A stretch of DNA of 64,000 bases from Stictocephala bisonia (Eukaryota > Arthropoda > Insecta > Hemiptera > Membracidae): NCBI GenBank assembly GCA_035578905.1, contig JAQJVL010000058.1, forward strand, positions 1,751,697-1,815,696. Reading direction: 5' to 3'. The notes under the pieces are model-generated. The model worked only from the letters and a program-made list of their open reading frames with translations, had not been told where the DNA came from and made no database searches. Positions 11,201-26,200 of the stretch are shown here, piece after piece (within the stretch, counting starts at the first letter, position 1; every line of letters starts with the position of its first letter). Made by a program: the position numbers and the translations under genes.

Positions 11201-14200
11201 CAATCACCGTTAAATAGCAGTACAGGTGCGTGTGTCTACAGCAAATGCATTGACACGCAACTGTACTGCTATTTAATGGTGATTGGTTTCAAATAAGTGC
11301 CCGGATGGATCTCAGCTATTAGTCAATTCAGCATGTACTGGGCAGAGATAGAGAAAGGGAAGTAGAGAGATAGACTGCTGGCTTTGCCAGTGAAAAACGG
11401 ACAAAAACTAATTTCACCGAACAGGAAAACCAGCTTCACAGGATGATCCATACATAATTCAGTGGTACTGACCCACCCACTCACTCATACAGATACAGCA
11501 GTATAAATGAAGAATTCTTGTCTCTATAGCCAGTGGTTCCACACATATAAATTATGACAGTTCGGAAATTGCAAGGCCAGTTCTTTCTGTTTACTTCTTT
11601 GCTTTTAAAAAGAATTCAAAAGTTGGTCCTCAGAGATTGAGTGGTAAGTACAGAGGGTTGAATGACTGAACACTTACACAGTTGTCAGCGAAGTGAGGAC
11701 TGTAGCGTTTGTAATCCAAGAGCAGATCACCAGGACCAGCCACTTTCAACTTGGCCTTAATGAAGTCTAAATTAAAATACCACTCTGGAAACAATGTAAA
11801 CAGTTTTGCTTGTGCAATGTGATGTCCTATGTAGTAAAAGAAATAATTATCATCCTTTGGCAACAAAGCAACATCTCCATTACATACTTCTTTGTAACGT
11901 TGTATCAATTTCCTGTGCAGATTCTGTAAACAAAATGTATTCATTATTGATTCACATACATAGGTTTTATATACATATTATATTAAATTTATACTATCTT
12001 ACAGCAAAACTCACATTAATATTTTTATTTTCAATTTACAATAATAATTATTTTTCATATGTTATTTTTCAACTATTGAAAATATTTAACGATTCTTATA
12101 CGATTGGCAGATGTCAAAATTTTACTACATACTAAATAATGCATTGGAACTAAACAGTCTGCCTCTATTTGTTGACTAATTCATATTCAACTTACCTACA
12201 ATGTACTGTAAAGTGTAATAAAGCTACATGTAATGATAAACAACTTGTAAAACATCATGCAATTAAAAAATAGTATCTTTATTAGTGTTATAAATGAACT
12301 TTCAATTGTTGAGCGTAAAAGATTTTTTTGATTCACAGAGTAGATCTACTATTTAGTAGATTTATTTAATTTTATTATTATTAGATTTACAAATTATACT
12401 AAACTTTATTTCTGTATTCTTAATCTTAAACTAAAAAGATCTTAAATTCTGTTCTCAGTTGTCGGGCATCTAGAATTTAGTTCATAATTACTTCAGTCAC
12501 AAATTGTTTCTTATTTTTGTATTGTTAAATTTTAAAACAGAACATAACAATTTGATATTCGTTTTTAAATGTATGTGACATTTAAGTCAATATTGTTTTA
12601 TTTGTTTATTTATATATTAGTACGATTATTATTAATTTAGAGTAATTTTTAATATATAGTTTTAATACTTTGTTACAGTGTGATTTAATCAACCCCTCAC
12701 ATACTAAGCGAGATGACTGTAACTGTAATTAATTACAATAATTATTAATTAACATATCCACACATACCAATTAATTGTGAGAGGTATTCAGAAACATTGC
12801 ACACAAATCGGGAGAGCCAGTGGTCTAAGGTGTCAGCGCTTTGAACCTGAGTTAGAGAGATAGCGATATAGCGCTGGTTCGAATTCTGGTTCGAACGTGG
12901 TTTATCAACAACGTTCACCTTGTACTGTACTGGTTCTCACCATTATAACGTCTGACAGGTTCCTTGAACAAATAGTTTATGGGGAAAGGGAAGTGTAAGG
13001 TTAAAGAGAAGATCAACCTTTTTTACAAAAAAAAAAAAAAAAAAAAAGATTGGCTAGGATTGAATATATTTAAAGATCCTTGAAATATGATTATATTCAT
13101 GAAAATATTATTCTGATTTGTTTTTATCAGGTGATTGCAATCTAAAGTGATAATTAATTGTTAGTTTATAATATTGTCAAACTATTTTCTAAATAGATAC
13201 GATGAAAACTTGATCTTAAACAGTGACTATGGTAAAGATTATTGAAGACGAATACTTAGTTTTTAAACCTATTAAATAAACTGTCTGTACTTAATCAATG
13301 TTTTTTTTTAACCTTTTTCACTTGTATGTCGTATGCGGTCCGACATTATAATTTAGACGTTCCACTCCTATGTCGGACGGTGTCCGACACGGCAATGACG
13401 CAAGTTTCGTTGTTTGGTTATCGATATTTCCGATTCGTGTTACTACCATGCGGGGACTATATGAATTACAATCGGTCGTCATGATGACTGGAATTTCATG
13501 TAATGTTATTATTCCAACAAATTTCTTGTTTATTCTAACTATCAGTTCGATGTTTTGTTAGTTGACACTTGACAGTACTGTAAAAATGTCGGCTCATAGT
13601 AGTCCAAATCTTACGGATGATGCTGAAGTAATACAACAATTACAATGTGATTTATCAGACGGTGAATCAAGAGAGGATGAAGGTGTTAGTAATAATTAAA
13701 TAATTCTTCCAACATTAGAAAATATAATAAATTAATCAATATTAAATAATCAAATTTAAATAATCTATTGATAAATATATTAAATTAGTAATTTATAAGA
13801 AAAGTTTTCTCACCATTCTTTCTTCACAAGTGAGCACTTCTGTCTTCAGATAGTATAGAAGGAGATCATGGACTCCATAAACGTAACAGTTCTTGGCAGT
13901 ATTGTATTTGCGAACTATAAGCGATTTATTGAGAAACTCATTCATGATATTTTTAACATCAAGGCTACGCAAATTCCAAAGTATTTCTAAAACCTGTGAA
14001 AAAAAAAATTAAGACAAGTTTGCAATATGCTCTCGAGATTCTTCTTAGAATTAAATTATCTTGTGACAAAAAGCACCATACTTTTGTATGCCTACTGCCA
14101 CATGATTTTCAAGTTTTTTTCAGATGAAAATGAAAAAAAGACAGACAATAATAAGTGCCAAAATAATAATCATTACTAGGGGTGTGTGATGCATCAAAAT

Positions 14201-17200
14201 GCATTGAATGCAGAAATTTTCATTTGAAATGTCGAAGCATCAAAAGTGTCACGATGCATCGATGGCATCAGCAATATCAATGTTTCAGAACTATTTTGAA
14301 ACACCACAATAACGAATTAGTAAGAAAACACATCTTCATAAATAATAAAATTTATTTGTGCATCTTTTAGAATGAGTACTTTGATCTTTTAAATAACGTC
14401 TTTTACAATGAAATAGATGTAAAATGATTATTACTTCAGTTTGTTTTATCATTGTGTATGGTTGTTCCAAGTGGATAGGGACACAATAAAGCGTACAAAC
14501 CCAATTAGATTGCAATTACAAATACAGAGTTTGACCATAGAATATACACATACTGATAAAATTCATCAAGCTATAAGTATGGGTACTGTAATTTTCATGC
14601 AGCATATCACGAATCAGCGGAACATTTCAGTACAAAGGTCCATTTATTTCTGTTATCCTGCAATTATTTTAAAATGAGGATTCAGTATGAAAATAATAAT
14701 AATTGTTATGTATTTACTTTTTTGTGTGTATTTATTTTTATTGTGTTTTTGTTTACAGATACCACTGATAACGAGTTCCTTCCTCCTATTTTCTGGATAA
14801 CTCATTGTGCTGTTTGCACATTTAACCATTGTCTTGAGGATAGCCTCTACCTTCAACACCATAAAATATAAACAGTCATAATTTGTTTATTTCCCAAAAG
14901 CAACACGTTTATTCATCGTAAATTCTTGTGTATTTTATAATTTTTTAAACTATTTAATATCATATTATTTCTGCTTTACAAGGATGCTGGATATGTGACG
15001 CTTTTAATGACTGAAGTCATCACACAGTCTTTTAAATAGTATAAAAAAAAAAAAAAAAAAAAAATACTGCAATCACTTCCTTTTCAGTTCTCTGATATCT
15101 GACTCTCCAGTCCGAGATAATACAATTTCTTTAGGAAGAACAGTCAATTTAGAATTTTTATTGCTCTTGTTCAAAACTGACTATTTTTCTTAGAGAAATC
15201 GTATTTTTCTTAAACCCGTCTCGGACTGGAGAGTCAGATATAAGAGAACTGATACGGAAGTAATTGCAGTATTTTTTTTGTACGTCATTAGTAAAATTGA
15301 CTTAGAACTACAATATACTTACTTGTATGTCTATATTGACGTCTTCAACAAATAGAGCAAAATCTTTGTATTTTTCTCGCATTTCACAAGTTAGACTGTT
15401 GAAGCACAACTCAATTGTTCTTGTTATAGGATCAGTGCCGTCTTCACTCCATCTCTTTAGATTCCTAAAATTGATACAATTTTGTATGAAATATTAAGGT
15501 CTGAAAATTAGTGTCTGGCAATTCATTATTATGATGATGATTTTATGGAGAATCTAATTGTTTCATATGTTTAAATTAACTAAGCAATGAGAGAGGAGCC
15601 ATCTCCATTTAACTGGTATTAAGTAAACTAAACCAATATACTTGGAATAAAATGATATGCAATTATTAATTTCAAATACTCGTAAATGTACGTATATTGT
15701 GTTTTTTTTTCATGAATACATAGTAATATACATAATTCACTGACAGATTTTATAAGGAAAGTGTGATTCAATCCGAGCCATTTTATTTTAACCATGCAAG
15801 CGGGAGAAAGTTAACAATTTCTTGGCATGAGAGGTGACTGCATTAACACTACAGTGGAGTGCAGTCTGGGAGGTACTCAGTACGTGGCTAAGTGGTACCG
15901 GCTTGGTGGCTCAGTGGCTAAGGCTTTGGACTGCGGAGGGCAAGGTCCAAGGTTTGAATCCCCACTGCGCCAACGGTCGGTACTTCACTCGTTGAATAAA
16001 GTTCATGCACAGGCTTGCAAGCTCATGTTAACTGGGGAGTGAAGTTTTAATAATAACAATAAAAAAAAAAAACTATACAATCTACCAGGCAGAGATCTTT
16101 GTCATCCTAGTAGTCAAGCCGCTCTTAAAGCACTGGTCTCCTACCAATTCACCTCAAGACTCACTTGGGAGTGTTTTCGAACTTTGTGTGCCTTGTCCAG
16201 CCTAAATAATGTTCAACTGAGGTGGGTACAAGGGCTCAGTGGCCTCAAAGGCAATGAAGAGGCCGACGGCTGACCTCCTAGCTAAGATGGGTGCGAAGAC
16301 TCTATTTGTAGAGCCCGAACCAGTATGTGGCATTGGACTTACCACTGCCAAAACTGAAATACTGAACTTGGCAAGAAATCGCCACCTAAGTGAATGGCAG
16401 CAGCTTCACGGTCAGGTCTTTGCAAAAACCCTAAGCTGACCAAATCACTCACTGCCATGAATCGGAATGACATCAGGTTGGTGATTGCGTATGTCACTGG
16501 ACACGGCCATTTCAGGAAACATCTGGTAAAGATTAGTATCTACAGAGAAGACCAGTTGCCGGCTTTGTATTGAGGCTCTTGAGTTTGCCGAACATCTATT
16601 AACTGAGTTTTGAAGCTTTGGAGCTCAGGAGGAGAATATTCGGTGATGAGCTCTCAGTCGAAAGATTGGTAGCTAGTCTGGGGAAAAAGAATTAAGAGCT
16701 GGCTAAGCCGCTTGGAATAGGTGCCCCATTCTAATAGGCAACAGGGGAGCCTAATAAATAAACCTAAGGTTGCAGTGCAATATAGGAATGGCCTAAGAGT
16801 TTTCCTTTCCCTCTGTAAACTAAATTACAGAAAAAGGAAATTTCCTTTTTGATTAACCCACTTATATCTAAATAAAGTCATTAGAGTTTGGTTACCCATA
16901 TTTTTTGCTGATTAATACTTCAAGATAAGGATTCCAACTGGCAAAATTATTCTTTGCTTCCTCTTGATGTGCCTCCAGCTGCGCCCCAATCAGTGAGATG
17001 ATGAGAGGGTGTCCTGCAAGCACACACAATCTCTTTATAACACTCTTTTAGCTATAATTAATAAGTAAAAAGTTTTAGATATAACAAATAGAACAACGTC
17101 AGGAATACTCAAGGATCAAAGTTATTTATAAACAACTACCGGTGTCTTGCTACGGGATTAAACGCTCCCAGCACCCTAAATGCAGTCCTTAGGTGCTACA

Positions 17201-20200
17201 CCTATTTTAGTGATTTTGTAGTTTTTCTTTACAAAATTAATTTTTTATTATAAGTACACTTATTGTTACATGTGTTTTGTTCATAAATAACTATACAATA
17301 AAAAGAAACATTTATTAACTTATCTTTAGATAAAAAAATTTAGGTCCACTTGAAATTTGAAAAAAGTGTTACAAATATATTTTTATAATATTTGCAACCC
17401 CCTTACAATCTAATCCAACATCACAAAAACAAATCCAAAATAGCTGAATTATAGCAAAAGTAGTTTACTTTTAGAAAATGTATACACTTTAGTAATACAA
17501 AAATGATCTATGTACTGAATACAAACAACTAACCAACTCAATATAAGTTAGATAATACATTAAACTCAATTGGCCGTGGATTGTCAGTACAGCCACTTTT
17601 GTTTAAAACTACCAGGTGTTAGGGAAGAATAGAATATTCTGTTTCAAATGGTGTGTTTGGCGCAGTGCTGTAAACCACCTACTTGAGGACAAAGTATTGA
17701 GGATATTGTAGGCGATAGGTTCTAGGCTTGGTCCGCTTAATACTGAATGTTTATAATTGGTCTTAGTAATCAATAAATCTATATAAATGATTTGGTCAGT
17801 TTGGGTTTCTTTTGTGAATAGGATTTTTGAGAATATAGAGTTCAAATAAGATAAAAAAAAACATTACTTTCTTCCATGTTTCGATCAAATAAACAATAAT
17901 GTAATCAAAATATCGGTGTTAGTATATAACATTCTTTCTGTATAAGTTGAATGAGTGTATTATGTTATTTTCTTCTTTCTTCTAGATTGTGTATAAATTT
18001 ATTTGAGGGAAGACCTGATAATGGAGAACTGTTTTTATAAACATATATACACAATAGATATATTGCATAGTTGTTGTTGAATATTGCACCATATTAACAA
18101 ATTTAAACTGAGCTCATACTAATACACCGCTCCACATTTTCAACACAGTACAAATGAATCCATCGCACGCCAAGTGAACATCTTACAGGATACAGCAATA
18201 TAAAACAATCAGTTGATCCAAGTGCTGTTGAAACAACTTATACCAAACAGACTTCTTAAAGTGAATAAAGATTGTGAATATGGAATTAGATAGGATGACT
18301 ATATCCACCCATTTCTCGTCTCAGATAATAAAATCTTTGTAATCAATCTACAACAGTCAGAACATTTCCTCTGACACATTATATCAATGTAATTATTTTA
18401 TTTAAAAGCAAATATATTCATTTCTAAAAATGGATGTTATTTGAAAACTATTCATATCATGTTGGTTCTATTTTCATTATGACATCTGTAACCTTGTAGC
18501 GTACTGTAAAATGATTCTATTAGTAGTATATTAACGATGTTAGGTCAATTAAGAGGAAGTTTCGAGTGGACGGGATATAGGTCTATGTATCAATTCCCTC
18601 CTTTATTACTCAAGAGTAAGATACCGGGAACGTACAGATAGGGATGAATATGAGGGGAAAATGAGTTTAGATGAATGAGTATAGTCGTTGTTACTTACCA
18701 AAGTCAACTGTTCCTTAGAGAGAACTATTTATTAACAGCTCAATGGCCAGGGCAACTATGAGCCCTACAGCTTTATGTGGAATTCGAACCATGTAGTATT
18801 CGTCTGATTTTTAGATAAGTGAAAAGCCTGACAATCAGTTCTCTTACCTTCACAACATCTGAACCATGACTACCACCCAACATGTACATCCCAGACTTCT
18901 CTAGTAGTGTCCATGCCAATAGTAATCAAGAGCAGATGTCATATCGGTAATAAGAGGACTGAGCATAGAACCTATCGCCCACAATCAACACAAGACTTTG
19001 TCCCCAAATAAGCCGATACTTTCACAATATTAAGTTAATTCGACATATTTCTACTTAAAGGTAGTTGGTAAGATGTTATTACAAAAGCATCCTGATTAAT
19101 AAATAACTGTGATATGTAGCTTACATCGCTATACGAGCGTAATATGCTCACTTTGTGTTAGATAGATGCTGTTTCAGTATTTGCACTCCAGTTGGCCTTC
19201 AGGTATTACTCACCTTTTCCATGCAAATGTATCTGCCATGCCTGTGTCGGTAATTTGTCAACTGGTAAATCTACACACAGAGCCAAATAATTGAGAGTCT
19301 CTTCTTCAGTAAAACCTTCATTAACCTAAAAAATACAAGTTTTTTTGAAAAATATTATTGCTAAAAATGCTATAGTTAAAATCCTAGAGCACCATTTTCT
19401 GCCAGGGCAGAGTTGTTGAAACCAAACCAAATGAAAAATGTAGCGTACTATTATACTATGAAATATGAAAGTATAGTGCTGAATAAAAGTGTTTAATGCA
19501 AAAACATTTATATTTCTTCATTTGATGTCTTTTCTGATGCAGAGAGTAGTGTTATCTGCATGTTGAACAATCTTTCTGTTCTGAATTGATTTCCCAAGAT
19601 CATAAACATAAATTTGAAATAAAATATGAAGGACTCTCTGGGTCATGACGGCTTTCTGTGACAGAACATTAGCGACTTGTACACACTGATTTCTGTCTCT
19701 GAGATAAGATGCCAACCATTTCTGTGGCAGACCACGGATCCCACATTTTTCAAGCTTATGTAATAAAGCTCCATGGTGATCACGGTCAATAAAAGCACCT
19801 TGGGGAGATTAAAAAATATACTTAAAGCATGTTCCACACTCTTTAAACTCCCAACAATATCCTCAAGATTGGGACTGTGTCAATGGTTTATTTGTTTTGT
19901 CAAAAACCAAACTGACTGATTTGAGGATAAGATATTGCATTTATCCAAAAAACTGACTGGTTGTTTGCAGTAAGTCTTTCAAAAACCTTACTTAGAACGG
20001 ATAATACTGAGATTGACCGATTAGAGGACAGTGCTTCGGGGGGACCTGTTTACGTGGAGAGGAGGACCAGCATAATTACAGAGGAGCTACAATAGTTTAG
20101 AAGGAGGACAGTATAAGTTCAATAGATGGTGGCATAATGATGTCTACCTACATTTTTTAACAAATGCACTTTCAATACAGTTTGTGTTAAGAAATACTGT

Positions 20201-23200
20201 TTTAGTATGAATATTACTAATCGTATAAAGGAAAATATAGAATACCTTAATAGGAGTATAGCGGTTCCCTTGGTGTTTCATAACATCCTGACTATTGGTG
20301 ATAACAAGTGTTCTACAGCCTATATTGAGTCCCTCGACCACCTGTGCTGACTGGACGTCATCTAGTACTATCAAACCTTCTTTGAAATCACTTTCCTGAA
20401 ATCTAAAAAGCATCAACTTTTCTACAAGTGAAAACTAGACCAAGTTAAATAGTCTTGTTTGTTCTTTTCATCCTTATTAAGTAAGTTTATATTATGTATA
20501 TATACTGGGTGTATTAAAAGACCCATCCCCCTCTATTAACTTTGATGAATATAGATGAAGTGATTTACTTAAGGGAATGTTAATAATATCAACTGAGGAG
20601 TTTTATATATGAAAAATGTAACCCTCCTTCCAAAATTGAGATAGTTTGGGAGTTAAAGTGTTTAAATTGGAACCCCTATTAACTAATTTTAAAAGCATTT
20701 TAAAAAGAACAATGGCACAATTTAGAGGTACCCAATATCACAATCGAATTTGGTGGCTAGTTAAAGTTGAAATTGTTTCCTAAAATTCCAATTTAAGTTA
20801 CATTTAAAATTATTTTAAAGGAATAAAATTACGAACCATTATTTTGAGAACTTTTGATACCAAATCTTATGTAAAACAGGTTTACAAGAATTAACAACCA
20901 TGCACAACATAGCATTTATTAGGTTTTGTTATGTCCTATTTCAAAATGTTGACTTACCCCCACAAACTACCCAATTTTTAGAGGGGTTTAGGGGTCTTCA
21001 TTTCTCATACATTAAGAAACTTCTCAGTTGGTCATATAAACATTCCCCGAAGTAAATCACTTTTCATAAAAAGTTAACACGTTCACTGCTGATCAAATAT
21101 TATGTCCTTTAACATATGCTGAAACTATATGCGTAATTTTTTAATCCTATCTAATAAAAAAAAAAAAATTAAAACTAAAATCAAATACAACTGAAAAGTC
21201 ACATAACCTCCAAACAAAAATGTACAGTGCACAAAGTGACACGCAACAATAAACCAGTAATTGACAGTAATCGGCTGAATCCATGATGCACAAGTGCGTT
21301 ATCCGCACACGGCGAAAGGCTAACATGATGCACAAGTGTATGTTATTAGCTTAGACCGTTTGGTCACTGGCTCTCCCCGGTGAAATTTAACGAACTGATA
21401 CAAGAGATACAACAGTGTAATGCATATTACAAAAATGTTCAGTGTCACTTACATCTTTATCATGTGAGGGGAGAGATGTGACCTGAAGATACCAGTAAAG
21501 TTGAACATTCTTGTAATGTATGATATATTGAGTATTTACACATTCTCCTGTGTATTGCGTTTAGTGAATTCGTCTACTCGGGTAAGTCTGAGTCTATGTT
21601 TAGTACGTAGGTTAGTTTATAAAGGAAAACTGAGGTGCATTTATATTGCCTACTGTATATCATATTTAAGAAAGATTTAAATAAATAACTTACCCATGAA
21701 TATATAGTTTTATTTTGTTTAGTTTTATATTAACTTTCCGCATCTTCCTCTGATTAATAAACGTCATTTAGTTTCTGTAGCTAAGATAAGGCTTTGGCTA
21801 GCCCGCAGCCGACCCGGAATTGATTCTTGGCGAAGCACAAAATACTTTTCACGGCTATTGCTTCTAACTGGAGTTCGGAAGTGACAAAATGTCATTGGTC
21901 CCAATTTAAATGGAAGAGAGGACTCTAGTATTCCTGTAATCTGGAGTTAAAGCTGAACAGCCCAGCACTATTTATATGACAATTAATACTTATAATCCAT
22001 TTATATTAGAGCCATTTCCAACATTGATTTATCTGACATTTCATTTTAACTGACTTAATCGTCCTGAAAACAATACTGTAAAAAACATCGTCTGAAAATA
22101 ATATAATGGATTACTGTTCCGTAATGACAAAAACTATTTGTACCTTGTAAGGTTTTTTTTTTTAAACATCACACTGATTTGTTGCTTACTGTACTTTACT
22201 TTGTGTTGAGCGGGGACTGTACCATGTGAGCAGACTCTGCATAAGATCAGAATTTTAGGACATACGTCGCTTGTGGAGAGGGGGAATCATTCATTATTCA
22301 TTGGTAACATGCCAATCTTCAAAATATGGGCGAATGAGTTTAGATGAACGAGTATAGTCATTGTTACTAACTAAAATCAACTATTCCTCAGAAAGAGCTA
22401 TTTATTAACAGCCCAATAGCCAAGGCAACTAAGAGACCTACGGCTCTACGTGGAATCCGAACCACGTCAGTTCTCTTTTACACAACATCTATACCTTCCA
22501 ACATGGACTTCTCTAGAAGTATTCACGTCGAAGACAACCCATAGACAGTCAGTATTAAGAGGACTGTGCACAAAACCTATCGCCTACAATTTTCTCAACA
22601 CCTTGTCACACTGGTTTACAGCACTGCATCACCAGTATGAGTATAAATCGCATAACTCGTACATTCTTATTCAGTAGTTTCCTGACCGGTCACACGTTTT
22701 AGTTTGCTGTATTCAAGAATTTATAAGTTACTTTACTGTGCAAGGTTTATTTATCACATTACTGTAATTGCTAAGTTAGGTTTAAAAACAAAATTGTTAT
22801 TTTTGACCATACACTACTTCAGTTCGTTATGTTTATTTGCTGATAATACATTACTGTAGTTTTATTGAACTTAGGCCTAGTGAAATGGCTTCTGAACGTA
22901 AAAGAGTTGCAGTATAAATGGAAGATAAACTTACTGCTATTTATGTATTATTATTTGCTACTATCCGACATTATTAGTTATCTGACATCATCACGGCCCG
23001 TTTACATTGGATACTGTAAGTGAGGCTCTGCTGTAGTTTTAATTTTTATACTCTATGAAGATTACTTAAAACACTTAAAGTTGTTTAATTCAGCTACTGT
23101 AAAAAAGTATTAACCCTTAAAACGCTGAGCAATTTTCTGTAATTTTTCAATTAACGCTTAATTTTCTTGAATATATATAATTTTAGTTTTTGTAAAGTTA

Positions 23201-26200
23201 TATTTTTTTTAATCTAAACCAGGATAGTACAATGTAAAAAAAAAAAAAAATAATAACGATATACAATATACAATACATATATAACTCAATATACAATATA
23301 CTCAATAACAAGATATACAATATAACTCAATAAGACAACAGATTATGTACACAAAATAAACACTATTTACAACAAAAATAAAACTAGACGTCACAATGAA
23401 AAATATAGAGTAAATTCGAAATAATAAACTTTGTTTACACACTGGAGGTTAGTATAATGCACGAGACAGAGAACAAATAACTGCAGACTGAGGAGCGCCA
23501 GCCGGTCGCCGCGTCATGTGACTAGCAGATGCGTATATATTCGCTGCGAGCGCTAGCGGTTACCTCGACAGAGGCAATAATGAATGAAAACTTCATATTA
23601 TTTACATTCGTTGCTTAGTAACCAGTCCAAAGGTGTCGAAAATGAATAATAACCTGAAAATAGTCTTGACCTTGAATCTTAGAACTCGCTACGTTGTATT
23701 AGGCCTGTTCTAGGATTATTGTTATCAGCTCGCGAAATATTACGTATAACGCGTTACGGGCAATTGTAAACATGCGTATATATACGGATGCCGCGTTTTA
23801 AGGGTTAAATAATTTTCATTACAAAAGGACAATTCATTATAACAAGCAAATGTTTTTCTAAATGGTAGATTATGATAATATGAAACTGTATTAAAAACAA
23901 ATCAACATATTACCGTTTTCTAAGTTGTACATTTAATTTCTTCACATTAGCAGCTCCCACGTTGCTGACGAGTTCCTCATTACATATTTTATCATTCAAC
24001 TGGACCTGTAGTGCTAATATTTCATTTTCGTCTACTTTAGATTCTTCTTTATTCCTCATAGTACTTGAGTCCTGACTACAACTTAACCAATAAACTTGTC
24101 CCTGAAATTAAAAAAAAAAACCATAAGAATTATTGGTAGTTTATTAATTGTGCAAATAAAAAGATACAAATTCACGACGACTTCTTTGTTCAAATGTTTA
24201 TATAACTTACTAAAATTATGAAATTTGACCCTTAACTGGTAATGTAGACCATTGACAATCACTTTTCATTGCTGATTTTGATTGGTCAGAACACGGTTCA
24301 TTATGAAGCAGTTCCATTATGTAAAAGATTATAGTATGTAAAAATTATATAAAGCGAATTTATTTCCTGATCTAGATATTTTTTTTAATTCTTCAACTTT
24401 GTTCAGAAGATTAGTTTAAAATATTATACACAATTATTAGTAATGCTGTAATGAGTAAGTAATTTTTCACAGTTGTATATAATTCATTATTATTGTTAAT
24501 TGCTATTGTCTTGTATTATTATTTCAAACCATTTCTATATCATGTTAGCAATCATATTTATTTCATCTGTTACCATATGTTTGAATGTGTATAATATTTA
24601 TTTTCCTAATTATTATCGTCATTCAGATATCACTGAATGGTCATATTTATTTTGCTATAGCTTATATTGTCATCTTTTGCAAGTTGTTGTTGTTGTTATG
24701 TATGTTACTTTTATATTATTGCTGTTTGCTTGTTGAAAACTGTAATGATATACCGCATGTAATTTAAAGTTTTTGAAAGACAGATAAAAAAACACATTTT
24801 ATACTGTTGTACATGAACACTGTTGAACGTCAGATTGTTCATGTCAATTTAATCAATGCTGTATTGTAATTGTATACTGTCTGTAATGAAGCATAATAAT
24901 AACATAATATAATTGTGTTTCAAATTGCGACAAATTTATTTTTTATAAAAGGATAATATTCCAAATACTACCCAAAAGGTTATTCATCATCGTTATAGTG
25001 TTTATTCAAATGCGAAGATTAAGAGGAAGATTTAGAACGATAGTTGAGTAACTGGCCCAAAAGTAACAAAGAAGTATGGATTGGAGATGAACATAACAAA
25101 TCTATGGTAATGAAGGTACAGAGAACAGAAGGAAGAGAAAAAGAAATATCAGTTAAAGGGAATGTCCTGGAAAAGGTAGATGGATTTTGTTATCTAGGGA
25201 GTAAAATAACAAACAATAGCAAAATAAGAGAATAGTTAGGAAATAGAATTTGGAAGAATGGACAGTTTTTTATTTGGTAAAGAAATTACTACGGAATCAG
25301 AATATTGGAAATGAAGCAAAGATATTGTCATGTACTAGATGTATTACCAATCTTATTATATCGAACGGAAACGTGGGCATGGACAAAAGGTGATTTAAGC
25401 ATACTACAGGCAGCATAAATGAGATTTTTAAGTGGGATAGAAGACTAGCAGAAGAGATCGAATAAGGAACAATATAACCAGAGAAAGGTTGAAAGTATAC
25501 CATTACAAGAGACAATGAAAAGAAGAAGGATACAGTGGCTGGGGCTTGTGAAAGAGGATGGGAAATAATAATCTAGAGAAAGAGGAAGACCGAGAGGAAG
25601 GTGGTTGGACCAGTTTTGAAGGATACGGAGAGAAGAAAATGCAGAAAAGACAAGTTGAGAAGAGGAAACCTGGAGGGATTGACAAAAATGGAAGACGCTA
25701 TGTAAGATGGCCCTAGCATAATCTGTAAAATTTATTTAGAGTTAACAAATAAAATTTACATAGTTGAGACTCTTTATCAATACCTGAAACTGGTCGACGA
25801 GTATGTCATGGTGAAGAGCTTCTGCTGCCAAAGAACTTTTGCCGCAGCCACTCATACCATACAGTACAACATACTGGCCTTTTTGGAGTTTTTTCAGTGC
25901 TGTGCGCACCTCTTCCAGCTGTTAGAAACAAAAGGTAAGCTTCACTAACTATAGGGAAGTTGTCAGTTTGGAAATATAGTAAGAAGTAATAGACACATTT
26001 ATAACAACTCATTTTTCATTTCCTATTATTATAACAAATTTTTGCTTTTTTCTTCACTTTATTTATGTCTACTAGACTTTCAAATTAAATCTTTGTACCT
26101 TAATAATGGATAAAAAAGCTAAAGAACTTTCAAAATAAAAAAACCTTGAACTGGTAACTTATGAATTTGTTGAAAATGAGGGTAGAACATTTCACTTTAA

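Noticed and set aside
11806..12135. Plus-strand open frame of 109 codons
   Set aside because: It partly overlaps the well-supported minus-strand Apaf1 exon 10, and the rest is low-complexity AT-rich sequence without protein motifs.
12800..12900. Functional tRNA gene
   Set aside because: Box A and box B are present, but the acceptor stem does not pair and a non-tRNA body with a poly-A tail follows, so it is a SINE head.
21078..21390. A complete TTAA element starting TTAACACGTTCACTGCTGA
   Set aside because: A CATGATGCACAAGTG repeat pair lies to the right, but no matching inverted terminus with TTAA was found downstream, so boundaries cannot be supported.
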